A stretch of 64,000 bases of DNA from Betaproteobacteria bacterium (GTDB lineage: Bacteria; Pseudomonadota; Gammaproteobacteria; Burkholderiales; SG8-39). Each line of letters starts with the position of its first letter. The stretch's first letter is position 1. Both the position numbers and the translations under genes were made by a program. Below, piece by piece: positions 1 to 8,209 of the stretch. Under the pieces are notes generated by a model, which was not told the origin of the DNA, ran no database searches, and saw only the letters and a list, made by a program, of their open reading frames with translations. The stretch lies in assembly GCA_016195915.1 (NCBI GenBank), contig JACPYS010000009.1, positions 1 to 64,000 on the forward strand, given 5' to 3'.

Positions 1-50
1 CAAGAAACGCAACAGAAAGTCTACCGTCGGCTTGGGCCGATTTCGTCGCC

Positions 51-99
51 GCCGGCGAGAATCGCTGCTTCGCTACGCTCCGCAGCAATCCTCGCCGGC
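51..99. repeat. imperfect inverted repeat (hairpin)
   Basis: Two 18-base arms (51-68 and 82-99) pair with two mismatches around a 13-base loop. No T-run follows on either strand, so this is not a convincing intrinsic terminator. It sits just downstream of the truncated minus-strand reading frame at 117-395 and may be a small dispersed palindromic element or the scar of a mobile element. Confidence 0.5.
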
Positions 100-116
100 A
101 AAGAACAAAAACCAAA

Positions 117-395
117 TTACAGAAAGAATGATGCGCTAACAAACTGCGCTTCGGCCTCGGTATACCGATCGATATCCGAGGAGGAAAGTTGGTGCTCCAA
201 GACATCTTCGCGAACCACCGCAGTCGCAATGTCCCGGATAATCTTCGCCTCGCGTTCGATAATTGCTTGACGAAAAAATGACGATTGGGTGAAGCTCGTC
301 ACCGCCGCTGTCGCCGCAATCAACATCAAACTACTGAGCGCAAATGCTCGTGGCGGAGTCATGCTAAAACGCATCGGTCTCATTGTTCGGCTCAT
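117..395 (-). CDS. short membrane-anchored protein, probably a truncated sensor N-terminus
   Basis: A 92-residue frame starting with a basic stretch and one clear transmembrane helix (about residues 15-36), followed by an amphipathic segment rich in Glu, Arg and Asp that resembles the start of the periplasmic part of a histidine kinase or chemoreceptor. There is no second helix, HAMP domain or catalytic domain; the frame stops just before the palindrome at 51-99. I read it as the N-terminal stub of a larger membrane sensor cut by rearrangement. It lies next to transposase relics, which supports decay. It could also be a small independent membrane protein. Confidence 0.35.
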   Translation of the reverse strand: MSRTMRPMRFSMTPPRAFALSSLMLIAATAAVTSFTQSSFFRQAIIEREAKIIRDIATAVVREDVLEHQLSSSDIDRYTEAEAQFVSASFFL

Positions 396-455
396 CGTGG
401 TTCTGCGTGGATGGGTATAGGGAAGGATAGTGCAGAAATAGCCTCGAAGGGGGAT

Positions 456-780
456 CGAGGTCGTGCGAGGAGTCGAACGGTGTCAACAGCTTCCGGGTGT
501 GGTTCCTCCGTGGACGGTCAGTCGCGTGGAGCTGTCGGTGGAGGGCGAGCAGGCCGATGTATGGGTACAACACGCGCCCGATGATCACTGACCCTGCCCG
601 TCATCAATTACATGAACGAGGCCGTGGACGACGTGCCAAACTGATGGCATCGCATGTACCGGGCCCGGGTCGGTGAGACGCTTGTCCGATCGCGCCTATG
701 TGACCGAATCGGAGCGCATCGTCTGGTCCCGCCCCGCCACCGCGATCGCGGCCGACCGCGCGCTCGAAATGGCCTGCCTC
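456..780 (+). pseudogene. ISL3-family transposase relic (N-terminal part)
   Basis: Around 480-588 one frame reads a run containing PPWTVSRVELSVEG and DVWVQHAPDDH. This is the pattern at the start of ISL3 transposases, where a Trp-containing segment is followed by a hydrophobic strand and a His before the zinc-binding Cys pairs. A stop follows directly, and recognisable downstream pieces (a WTTCQ stretch near 640, then VWSRP further on) sit in shifting frames. No terminal inverted repeats are visible. It is dead; the family call rests on short motifs and is moderate. Confidence 0.4.
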
Positions 781-784
781 GGGT

Positions 785-1109
785 CTATGATGGGCCGGAG
801 ATGAATCGGAGACGGGTTCGGCGTAGACTGAAACCCGCTGGATGTGATCCCGGGTGAATGCTGTCTTCGGCCACGCGATCGTAATAGGCACACGCCAAGC
901 GGTCTCGGACGACCAGGCGCCAGTTGGTCAATAACGCCTCGCTGTAATGCGTTGCGGACGGGTCGGCACCGTCGCTCATGATGATGCTGCATTCTTGGAT
1001 CTCGGATTGGCGGCCAGTCAGCATCGCCATCCCGCCACGGAGGATCACGAACGATTCGCCGAGATCGTGGACGTTCTTGTCGGTCGCGTAGCATTTCACC
1101 GCGCCCTGC
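785..1109 (-). other. unassigned minus-strand frame downstream of the IS91-like relic
   Basis: This stretch stays open on the minus strand in the same frame as the transposase relic upstream, but the protein sequence no longer resembles a transposase. It reads like real protein (for example SIIMSDGADPSATHYSEALL) and may be the fragment of another gene, fused by rearrangement. I recognise no family and no independent start or ribosome binding site. Confidence 0.25.
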
Positions 1110-1645
1110 ACCAAAGGATCCACTTCATAGACCTTGTGGATCAATTGCGCCCACGCCGATCGGGCGCGCGCCGCAATCACCTCGCCGTCCTCGGGTGCTT
1201 GCACCGCCGCTTGCGACGCGCTGGCGCGGGCTCGCTCGCCACGGCAACGGGTCGAGTACCACCCGCCGTACCTCACCAAGTGTTCGTAACGGTCCGGAAT
1301 GTGCCGCGAGAGCATCTCGAGCCACTGTGCAGCAGGCATCAACTGGAAATTCCGTTTCAGGCCCTTATGCATGTGCGAGCGGTACATCACCATTGCGGTG
1401 TCGGGAAAATAGTTCATCTTCTCCAGCGACATCGGCGCGCGCAGCGTATATTGCGCGAGCTTCATGCGGCCCGCCGCGTCGGTGGCGTGGACGCGCACCC
1501 GGTTGTGTACCGGGAACCCAATGTAGCGCCAAGCGAGCATGCTCTGCGAGAGGTGCTCGCCGATGGTGCCCTCGGCGACAAGCAGTTTGAGCATCTGATG
1601 GAAGAGGCGGTCCGGCTCCGAAAGGAAATCCAGGCGGCGGGCGGA
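1110..1645 (-). pseudogene. IS91-like (Y2 rolling-circle type) transposase fragment
   Basis: The minus frame is open from about 1645 and reads SEPDRLFHQMLKLLVAEG, then KRNFQ, WLEMLSRHIPDRYEH and GWYSTRCRGERAR, ending in the KVYEVDPL motif. This order is typical of the C-terminal half of IS91/IS801-type transposases. The catalytic N-terminal half with the His-rich motif and Tyr residues is absent, and after VDPL the usual Cys-rich zinc motif is replaced by unrelated sequence. The upstream break at about 1620 abuts a fragment of an unrelated + strand gene. It is a dead remnant. Confidence 0.65.
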
Positions 1646-1894
1646 TTGATCGCAGCTGCTGGATCGGCGCGCGCGCCAGGCTTGCGGCCGCGTAACAAGA
1701 CCAGCCTCGTTGCCGCACTGAGAAACATTCTCGCCGGGAAGACCCTGTCGGTCCGCGAGGCCGTGAAGCAGGTTCTCGAGTCCGGCTACCAGTCCGCTTC
1801 TCCCGACTTCGCGAGGATCGTCAACCAGACCCTGGCGAAAAGCGATCGATTCGAGCGAGTGGAACGCGGGCGCTACACGGCGCGGTCGCGCTGA
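1598..1894 (+). pseudogene. C-terminal fragment of an HTH (HARE-type) protein
   Basis: An ATG-initiated 98-residue frame. Its last 75 residues look like a winged-helix domain of the HARE-HTH type: the order NKTSLVAALRNILAGKTLSV, then AVKQVLESGYQS, FARIVNQTLAK and RFERVERGRYTAR. The first residues are antisense to the IS91-like transposase, so the true homologous part begins near 1621 and the original N-terminus is lost. It has no ribosome binding site that I would trust. It may still be expressed as a small DNA-binding domain, but a truncated gene is more likely. Confidence 0.5.
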
Positions 1895-1906
1895 TTTGGC
1901 CGTCCG

Positions 1907-2338
1907 CTACCCTCCGCAGGGATTGACCCAGCGCAGATCCGCGAAACGCGCGAAGTCGGCGTCGGTGGAATAAAGGACATAGCTGCGCTCCATCGCCAAG
2001 ACCGCGAGGTGCGCGTCCGTGGTGAGGTTTCCGGCCGCCCCAAGTCGTTCCAATTCCGCGCGTAACCGCGTGAAATGCGTGTCCGATGGCTGCACGATGT
2101 GAACGTGCGGCAGCGCCAGCCACCCATGGATGCGCGCCATGACTTCTGCCACTCCGAGCGGCCGCGCGACAATTTTTCGATTCGCAGTGATACGAACGAA
2201 ACCCAGAAGCGTCGCCCAGGCGAGACCCACGCCCTGCGAGCCCGGGAGGGAATTGTCCCACCAGCCCCGAGCCCTATCGTGCACCGTGGAATCCGAGTTA
2301 TGCGCGTGTACGAGAACGTTGACGTCTGGAAGAATCAT
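1907..2338 (-). CDS. vapC: VapC-family PIN-domain toxin
   Basis: A 143-residue protein beginning MILPDVNVLVHAH, the typical start of PIN-domain ribonucleases, with the first catalytic Asp at residue 5. Later acidic positions appear in TTDAHLAVLA and STDADFARF, giving the acidic cluster that binds Mg or Mn. Known VapC proteins cleave specific RNAs, mostly initiator tRNA or the 23S rRNA sarcin-ricin loop; the target here cannot be read from sequence. The start is chosen because the longer upstream frame is antitoxin read in another frame. It overlaps the antitoxin gene by 41 bases, so the pair is translated from one message. Confidence 0.8.
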   Translation of the reverse strand: MILPDVNVLVHAHNSDSTVHDRARGWWDNSLPGSQGVGLAWATLLGFVRITANRKIVARPLGVAEVMARIHGWLALPHVHIVQPSDTHFTRLRAELERLGAAGNLTTDAHLAVLAMERSYVLYSTDADFARFADLRWVNPCGG

Positions 2339-2600
2339 GCGATCTTTCCGCCGAGGCCGCGAACGCTTTGGTTTCCAACGCATCTGCGAGCTGGCCGAGC
2401 TTGTCCAGGTCGACGCCCGGCCTGAAACCGAACGAGTGGGGCACCGTTCTCGGCGCGTTGCCGCGGTGAAGCTTGGCCGCTTCCCCCAACCCAGCGCGGA
2501 TCGCCCGGTTGACCGCGTCCTTGAAGGGGACACCCATCTCGCGCGCGCGTTGCTTTAGCAACCCGGCCAGATCGTCGTCGATGGTCAATGTCGTGCGCAT
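2298..2600 (-). CDS. vapB: VapB-type ribbon-helix-helix antitoxin
   Basis: 100 residues. The N-terminus MRTTLTIDDDLAGLLKQRA is a ribbon-helix-helix DNA-binding start: a short beta strand followed by a helix. The middle, ending FRPGVDLDKLGQLAD, matches the toxin-binding tail seen in antitoxins paired with PIN toxins. The last 20 or so residues are basic and low in complexity and overlap the toxin start in another frame. The gene is first in a two-gene minus-strand operon with the PIN toxin, and a palindrome lies directly upstream (2627-2642), where the antitoxin would repress its own promoter. Confidence 0.75.
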   Translation of the reverse strand: MRTTLTIDDDLAGLLKQRAREMGVPFKDAVNRAIRAGLGEAAKLHRGNAPRTVPHSFGFRPGVDLDKLGQLADALETKAFAASAERSHDSSRRQRSRTRA

Positions 2601-2626
2601 CGACGCATCCTCGATGCCTGAATAAT

Positions 2627-2658
2627 TGATGTCAAGACATCACTGCAGACATCACTGC
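2627..2658. promoter_or_regulatory. probable VapB operator: palindrome plus direct repeat
   Basis: A perfect 7-base inverted repeat, tgatgtc-aa-gacatca (2627-2642), overlaps a direct repeat of gacatcactgc (2636-2646 and 2648-2658). It lies 27 bases upstream of the antitoxin start. Ribbon-helix-helix antitoxins bind such paired sites, so autoregulation is the likely role. This is an inference from position and symmetry. Confidence 0.5.
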
Positions 2659-2776
2659 GGAGGATGAAAGCGTCAGCCCCTGTGTCAACCGAGTTGGTGG
2701 TCCTCGCGTGCGCGCATGGCGCACGGCTTCGGCCCGAATTAAACTGCGGACCAATGAGTCCCCCACGGCACCATCG

Positions 2777-3856
2777 ATGTCGACATCAGACGGCGGTTCG
2801 GCGCTGAACGCGAACGCGCGGTTGCCCGTTTTCCTTCTGACCGGATTCCTCGGCAGCGGCAAGACCTCGCTGCTCAACGCCCTGCTGAAGGAAAGGGCGT
2901 ACGCCAACACGGCGGTGATCGTCAACGAGTTCGGCGCGATCGGGCTCGACCACCTGCTGATTGCCGAAAGCACGGACAACGTGGTGCTGCTCGAAGCCGG
3001 CTGCCTGTGCTGCACGATCGCGGAGTCGCTGCAGGAAACGCTGGCAGACCTGAACTTCCGCCGCGTGCGCGGCGAAGTCCCGCCTTTCGAGCGCGTGGTG
3101 ATCGAAACCACGGGCCTAGCAAATCCAGCGCCGATATTGAATACGCTGCTCGGCCATCCGCTTGTCACTGAACGCTATCGCCTCGATGTGGTGATCGTGA
3201 CGGTCGACGGTCAGCACGCCTTCGCGGATATCGAACGGCACGTCGAAGTTGCGAAGCAGATCGCGGCCGCCGACCGGCTGGTGGTCACCAAGACAGATAT
3301 CGCGGAACCAGGAGACGTCGAGCGGTTGAAAACGCGCCTGGCGCAGCTAAACCCTGCCGCGGACATGCTCGAGTCGCAAGCCGGCAGCGCGGCGCTCGCG
3401 GCATTCGCGCCGGGTGATCCCCACCGGGTGCGCGCAATCCAGCCGTCACCGGCTGAGCATCGCCACGGAGATGACGTCAACGTGCACGACGAGCATGTAC
3501 GCGCGCATTGTTTCATTCTGGACGGCGCCGTTTCCTGGTCGGGCGTCGCCGCGTGGTGCCGCCTCGCCGCCGAGACCTTCGGCGACCGGCTCCTGCGCTG
3601 CAAAGGCTTGCTCGAGATCGCCGGGAGCGGAGAGATCGTGTTCCTGCAGGGCGTACAGCGCGTGTTCCACCGGCCCGAACGTCTCGCCGCCTGGCCCGAC
3701 GGCGATCACCGGCCGCGCCTCGTGTGCATCACCTGGGATGTCGACGAAGCGGAACTGCGGTGCAGCCTGCGCGCGCTGGCGCTGTCGGCGGGCGCCGAGC
3801 CGAACATCACCATGATGGATTTTGACTACGATAGGGAGACGCAAGGTGTCAGGTGA
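2777..3856 (+). CDS. COG0523/CobW-family G3E GTPase, putative metal chaperone
   Basis: 359 residues from the ATG at 2777; a longer frame opens at 2708 but the extra residues look non-coding. The Walker A motif GFLGSGKT is at residues 23-30, the diagnostic CLCC (CXCC) metal site at 76-79, and a TKTD base-recognition motif follows. A His/Asp-rich linker (HRHGDDVNVHDEH) precedes the C-terminal CobW_C domain. COG0523 proteins use GTP to deliver zinc, cobalt or other metals to enzymes. The gene ends inside the start of the downstream amidohydrolase, so the likely client is one of the two metal-dependent hydrolases that follow. A general zinc-homeostasis role is the alternative. Confidence 0.85.
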   Translation: MSTSDGGSALNANARLPVFLLTGFLGSGKTSLLNALLKERAYANTAVIVNEFGAIGLDHLLIAESTDNVVLLEAGCLCCTIAESLQETLADLNFRRVRGEVPPFERVVIETTGLANPAPILNTLLGHPLVTERYRLDVVIVTVDGQHAFADIERHVEVAKQIAAADRLVVTKTDIAEPGDVERLKTRLAQLNPAADMLESQAGSAALAAFAPGDPHRVRAIQPSPAEHRHGDDVNVHDEHVRAHCFILDGAVSWSGVAAWCRLAAETFGDRLLRCKGLLEIAGSGEIVFLQGVQRVFHRPERLAAWPDGDHRPRLVCITWDVDEAELRCSLRALALSAGAEPNITMMDFDYDRETQGVR

Positions 3857-5249
3857 AATGATTTCGGATTTCGTTCTGCGGGGCGGCACGGTGGTTTCTC
3901 CCGTGCAGGCACCGGAGCCTCTGGATATTCTCGTGCGCGACTGGCGCATCGCGGGAATGCTCGCACCGGGCGAGCGCGTCCCGGAAGGCACGCCGGCGCA
4001 ATCGGCGGCCGGGCTGCACGTCTTTCCCGGCCTGATCGATGCCCACCTGCATTTCGGTTTCGGCGAAAAGATCACCGAGTACTCGACCGAGACCGTCTAT
4101 GCGGCGCAGGGCGGCTTCACCACGGTGCTCGGCTACTTCCTCAACAACGAGGCGTACGCCGATGTCTACCGGCGCGAGCAGGAACACGCCGCGAGCCGCT
4201 GCCACGTCGATTACGGCTTTCACTTTTCCACCGCCAACGAACTGCACATCCGCGAACTCGGGCAATACGTCAGCGACTACGGGGTCACCTCTTTCAAGTA
4301 CTTCATGAATTTCAAGGGCGAAGAAGGGCGCTACCTCGGCCTCGACGGTACCGACGACGGATACTTTCACGATCTGCTCGCGCGGGCCGCGGGCATCGGC
4401 AAGGTGACCATTGTCTGTCACGCGGAGAACATCGAACTGGTGAACCGCATCCGCCGCCGCATGCAGGCCGAAGGCCGCGCCACGCTCAGGGACTGGTCGC
4501 ACTCCAAGCCCGCGTTCACCGAGGCGGAGAGTTGCCTGCGCGCGATGTACTTTGCCGAGCACCTCGGCGCGCGCATCTACATCCCCCACCTCTCGACGCG
4601 CATGGCGCTGGACGAGGTCCGCAAGTGGCGCTCGCGCTATCGTGAGCTATACGTGGAAACCTGCCCGCACTACCTTACGCACACGGAGGACTCGGACATG
4701 GGGTCCGTCGGCAAGGCGAATCCGCCGTTTCGAAGTGCGGAGGACGTGGCTGCAATGTGGCAGGGACTCGCCGAAGGCGCGATCGACGTGGTGGCCTCCG
4801 ACCACGTACCGCGCAAACGCGCGACGAAGGAAAAGAACATCTGGCAGGCCTCGCAGGGTTTTCCGGGAACTGCGACCATCCTGCCGGTGCTCTTGTCGGA
4901 GGGTTACCACAAGGGCAGGCTGTCGCTCGCCCGCGTCTGCGATCTCGTGACCTCGGGTCCGGCTCGCGTGTTCAACCTCGCACCGCGCAAGGGGCACATC
5001 GAAGTCGGCGCGGACGCCGACCTCACCCTCGTGGATCTCGACAAGGAACGCGTCGTCGAGGGGAAGGAACTCGGCTCCTATTCCGACTACAGCCTGTACG
5101 ACGGCTGGAAGCTCAAGGGGTGGCCCGTGCGCACGGTGGTGCGCGGTGTGACGGTAATGGAGAATGGCCGGATCACCGGGCCCGCCGGGCACGGCAAATA
5201 CATCTGGCGCCGCCTCGGCCTGCCGCCGCTGGTCGGAAGCCGGCCATAG
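3846..5249 (+). CDS. cyclic amidohydrolase, dihydropyrimidinase/hydantoinase/allantoinase-like
   Basis: 467 residues. The GTG at 3846 is preferred because agggag lies seven bases upstream and the start overlaps the end of the GTPase gene. It is a TIM-barrel metal-dependent hydrolase: HxH at residues 67 and 69, a Lys in SFKYFMNF (about 151) that is normally carbamylated and bridges the two metals, His about 192 (VCHAEN), His about 248 (PHLST) and Asp about 319 (ASDHVP). Family members open five- or six-membered cyclic amides such as hydantoins, dihydropyrimidines or allantoin. Exact substrate is not readable. It sits between its putative metal chaperone and a second amidohydrolase. Confidence 0.85.
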   Translation: MSGEMISDFVLRGGTVVSPVQAPEPLDILVRDWRIAGMLAPGERVPEGTPAQSAAGLHVFPGLIDAHLHFGFGEKITEYSTETVYAAQGGFTTVLGYFLNNEAYADVYRREQEHAASRCHVDYGFHFSTANELHIRELGQYVSDYGVTSFKYFMNFKGEEGRYLGLDGTDDGYFHDLLARAAGIGKVTIVCHAENIELVNRIRRRMQAEGRATLRDWSHSKPAFTEAESCLRAMYFAEHLGARIYIPHLSTRMALDEVRKWRSRYRELYVETCPHYLTHTEDSDMGSVGKANPPFRSAEDVAAMWQGLAEGAIDVVASDHVPRKRATKEKNIWQASQGFPGTATILPVLLSEGYHKGRLSLARVCDLVTSGPARVFNLAPRKGHIEVGADADLTLVDLDKERVVEGKELGSYSDYSLYDGWKLKGWPVRTVVRGVTVMENGRITGPAGHGKYIWRRLGLPPLVGSRP

Positions 5250-5260
5250 GAGAGTCACGC

Positions 5261-6736
5261 ATGTCTCGATCCCTGGACCTGGTTATCAAGAATGTACGCG
5301 TGGTTCGCCCAAACAAGACATCGGTCGACCTGCTCGATGTCGGCATCAAGGACGGCAAGTTCGAGCGGCTCGCCCCCGAGATCAGGCCGGAAGAAGCCAA
5401 CGAGGTGATCGACGGCCGGAATCTGCTCGGCTTTCCGGGTTGCGTGGACGCGCACATGCACATCGGCATCTACCAGCCGCTCGCGCAGGATGCCGTGACC
5501 GAAAGCAAGGCGGCAGCGATGGGAGGTGTGACTTCCAGCCTGAACTACTTCCGTACCGGGCAGTACTACCTGAACCGCGGCGGACCCTACCGCGACTTCA
5601 TGCCCGAATTGATGGAGCTCTCCGAGGGCAATTTCTGGGTGGACTACGGCTACCACCTTGCGCCGATCGAAGCGGGCCACATCGAGGAGATGGACTCGCT
5701 CGTCACCGAATGGGGCGTGCCCTCGTTCAAGATCTTCATGTTCTACGGAGGCTACGGACTGCACGGCAAGTCCTCCAGCCAGAACGAATTCCTGATGATC
5801 GGGCCCGATGAACAATACGACATCGCGCACTTCGAGTTCATCATGCGCTCGGCGCGCCGCGCGATGGAGGCGCACCCGGACATCGCCGAGTGGATCAGTG
5901 TCAGCCTGCATTGCGAGCTGGCTGAAATCCTGAATGCCTACACCAAGATCGTCGAGCGCGATGCGAGCCTCACTGGCCTCGCCGCCTACAGCGCCGCGCG
6001 CCCGCCGCACTCCGAAGGGCTCGCCATCTGGATCGCGTCCTACCTCGCGCACGAAACGCAGTGCGCCAACATCAATCTGCTGCACCTGTCGTCGAAGAAG
6101 GCGATCGACGCCGCGCTGATGATGCAGCAGGTCTTTCCGCACATCAGCTTCAAGCGCGAAGTGACCATCGGCCACCTCCTGCTCGACGTGGACTGCGCCT
6201 GCGGCGTGCTCGCCAAGGTCAACCCGCCGATCCGGCCGCGCAGCGACGTCGAGGCGCTGTGGGAAGCGGTGCTCAACCGCAAAGTCGACTGGATCGTAAG
6301 CGACCATGCATGCTGCTCGAGCGAGCAGAAGTACAGCGCGAAGTTTCCGAAGAACATCTGGCTTGCGAAATCCGGGTTCGGCGGCACCGAATACCTGCTC
6401 TCCGGGCTGCTGAGCGAGGGAAGCCGGCGCGGCATGAGCTACAACCACATGGCCGAACTGGTGAGCTGGAATCCTGCGCGGCGCTTCGGCCTGCACAACA
6501 AGGGCGACATCGATATCGGATTCGACGCCGACCTGGTCCTTGTGGACCCGCACGAATCATTCGTTGTGCGCGCCGAGACATCCGAATCAGGCCAAGGGTA
6601 CACGCCATTCGAAGGCCAGGAACTGAACGGGCGCGTGAAGAGCACCCTCCTGCGCGGGCGGCTGATTTATCACAACGGCAATACGGTGGGGACGGCGAGC
6701 GGACGATACCTGCGGAGGCCGACGGGCGGGGCCTGA
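5261..6736 (+). CDS. second cyclic amidohydrolase (dihydropyrimidinase-like)
   Basis: 491 residues, ATG preceded by aggaga, 11 bases after the previous gene. All metal ligands of the D-hydantoinase superfamily are in place: HxH at 65 and 67, Lys 157 (SFKIFMFY), His 217, His 275 (LLHLSS) and Asp 348 (VSDHACC). It differs from its neighbour by a long insertion around residues 165-215, so the two are paralogues with probably different substrates or form a mixed assembly. Bases from about 6023 to the stop are repeated at 8212-8926, and the very end again at 24711-24797. The operon ends here. Confidence 0.85.
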   Translation: MSRSLDLVIKNVRVVRPNKTSVDLLDVGIKDGKFERLAPEIRPEEANEVIDGRNLLGFPGCVDAHMHIGIYQPLAQDAVTESKAAAMGGVTSSLNYFRTGQYYLNRGGPYRDFMPELMELSEGNFWVDYGYHLAPIEAGHIEEMDSLVTEWGVPSFKIFMFYGGYGLHGKSSSQNEFLMIGPDEQYDIAHFEFIMRSARRAMEAHPDIAEWISVSLHCELAEILNAYTKIVERDASLTGLAAYSAARPPHSEGLAIWIASYLAHETQCANINLLHLSSKKAIDAALMMQQVFPHISFKREVTIGHLLLDVDCACGVLAKVNPPIRPRSDVEALWEAVLNRKVDWIVSDHACCSSEQKYSAKFPKNIWLAKSGFGGTEYLLSGLLSEGSRRGMSYNHMAELVSWNPARRFGLHNKGDIDIGFDADLVLVDPHESFVVRAETSESGQGYTPFEGQELNGRVKSTLLRGRLIYHNGNTVGTASGRYLRRPTGGA

Positions 6737-7090
6737 GTGGACGCGCGCGGTGTTGCCACGCAACACATTTCAGCCAGACTTGTCCGCCATCCCGGCGTTC
6801 TCATCGCGCGCCCGCTTCAGCGCAAGGCCGCGTTCACGCCTACGCTCGGTCGCGGCGATCTTTTCTTCCCGGATCAGGGAATGCGCGTGTCTGCGTCACG
6901 CAGCCTTGACCCGGGCGACGTGCTGTTCAAAACGTAAGCTGCGAGTTGCCGGGACGCGCCACGGGGGCGGGCGTGGTGCCTGATTTCGATCACGCGGTGT
7001 ATTTATAACTTATTGATATTTCTATAATTACCGTGAAAACGAAAAATACAGAACAGGCATGGTAATCGTCTCATTATCAATGCGATAGTG
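6737..7090. other. gene-free stretch changing from GC-rich to AT-rich
   Basis: The first 240 bases are GC-rich and contain a 66-residue frame (6737-6937, GTG right after the previous stop) without recognisable features, which I do not call a gene. From about 6990 the composition drops sharply to AT-rich, which is out of character for the window and marks the left part of the island that carries the nucleotidyltransferase. I see no terminator hairpin or insertion-sequence end here. Confidence 0.5.
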
Positions 7091-7094
7091 TATA

Positions 7095-7165
7095 TTGTAA
7101 ACACAGTATGTTGATATAATGCGGTTTACCATAAATAATATTATAACCAATTAATTATGGTAAAC
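7095..7165 (+). promoter_or_regulatory. AT-rich promoter and 11-base palindromic operator for the nucleotidyltransferase
   Basis: An 11-base inverted repeat, gtttaccataa at 7124-7134 and ttatggtaaac at 7155-7165, flanks a 20-base AT-only spacer immediately upstream of the gene starting at 7177. A TATAAT hexamer lies at 7115-7120, with TTGTAA at 7095-7100 at a short 14-base spacing. The symmetry suggests a repressor site overlapping the transcription start. No regulator gene is adjacent, so the repressor could be the gene product itself or lie elsewhere. Confidence 0.45.
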
Positions 7166-7176
7166 TCTTCAACATC

Positions 7177-8202
7177 ATGCGCTTGAGTGATGAGAAACTT
7201 CGCGGCCTGGTAAATGCCGGTCAGCTGTACGAAACCTGGAAAGACGTCATGGTCCAACTCGCGAACGTGCCCGGGGGGATGTATTGGAGAGTGATCAACA
7301 GCAAGGAGTATCTCTACAAGTACGCCACCGACCCGGCTGGCTTTCAACAGACCAAATCGTTGGGACCGCGCACATCGCAGACCGAGGACGCCTATCGCGA
7401 TTTCAAAAAAAAGAAAAAAACCCTGGAAGACCGGCGTGCGGGGGTCGAAGCGCGCATCAAGGAGCTTGCGCCGGCGTGGCGCGCACTACGCCTGCCCGCG
7501 ATCGATCGCTCAGCGGGCCGGATCCTCCGAGCGCTCGATCAGGCCAATCTCGTTGGCACCAGCGTCCTGGTGATTGGGACGTATGCGCTAAAGGCCTACG
7601 AGGTTGAATCCGCCAGCAGCTTCTCGGCCGGAATGGATGCGACTGAAGATCTCGATTTCACACTCTGCTTGAATGACGGGAGCATTGACCCCGATGTTCC
7701 GAGACGCCTGCTCCTCACGCTCAAGCAAGTTGATCCATCTTTCATTGTCTCGACGAACTCGGCGAAGACCCTCGTCAATAAGGATGGATACAAGATTGAC
7801 TTGCTGACGAACAATTCCGTTGCCCCGCACTATTCAACGGCGCTCCCTTGGAAACCGGAGGCCTTAGAGGGCCAGGAATGGTTGCTCCTGGGCAAACCAG
7901 TCAATGCCGTCCTCATCGACTTCGAGGGCTGGCCCGTGCAGATTGCGGTGCCTGACCCTCGATATTTTGCGCTCCACAAGCTCTGGTTGAGCAAACGGAA
8001 AGGGCGCCCCGCCGCGAAACGCGTCAAAGACGAGCGTCAGGGCAAAGCACTGATGGAAGCCATCAAGAAGCACATGGACCATTACGCTTTGGATGACGAA
8101 TTTGTGGCGAAGCTGCCTGCCGCACTGCGGGACCAATTGCCGCCGGTGGAAGAGCCTGGATCCGCTGCGCGCGCGCGCAGGAAGCCTGGCCCGAGGCGGT
8201 AG
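7177..8202 (+). CDS. nucleotidyltransferase-fold protein (NTP_transf_8/GSU2403-like)
   Basis: 341 residues. An N-terminal part (1-60) with LYETWKDVMVQLANVPGGMYW precedes a Lys-rich helix (about residues 75-100), then the nucleotidyltransferase core: GTYALKAYE followed by the TEDLDFTL acidic pair and a third acidic position in YKIDLLT. The C-terminus is basic. Proteins of this type transfer a nucleotide to a protein, RNA or small molecule; the target is unknown. The gene lies on an AT-rich island inserted between a full and a partial copy of an amidohydrolase, with a palindromic operator, which suggests acquisition by transfer. Two A-runs (7405-7412 and 7414-7420) in the Lys-rich helix could allow transcript slippage. 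A toxin or defence role is possible but not shown. Confidence 0.65.
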   Translation: MRLSDEKLRGLVNAGQLYETWKDVMVQLANVPGGMYWRVINSKEYLYKYATDPAGFQQTKSLGPRTSQTEDAYRDFKKKKKTLEDRRAGVEARIKELAPAWRALRLPAIDRSAGRILRALDQANLVGTSVLVIGTYALKAYEVESASSFSAGMDATEDLDFTLCLNDGSIDPDVPRRLLLTLKQVDPSFIVSTNSAKTLVNKDGYKIDLLTNNSVAPHYSTALPWKPEALEGQEWLLLGKPVNAVLIDFEGWPVQIAVPDPRYFALHKLWLSKRKGRPAAKRVKDERQGKALMEAIKKHMDHYALDDEFVAKLPAALRDQLPPVEEPGSAARARRKPGPRR

Positions 8203-8209
8203 TAGTTTC

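Noticed and set aside
51-99. Intrinsic terminator
   Set aside because: The hairpin has a long loop and no T-run on either strand.
947-1600. 315-residue + strand protein as one gene
   Set aside because: Only the last 90 residues look like protein; the first two thirds are antisense to the IS91-like transposase relic.
6737-6937. 66-residue gene after the second amidohydrolase
   Set aside because: Starts at a GTG right after a stop with no ribosome binding site, and the sequence has no features of a protein family.
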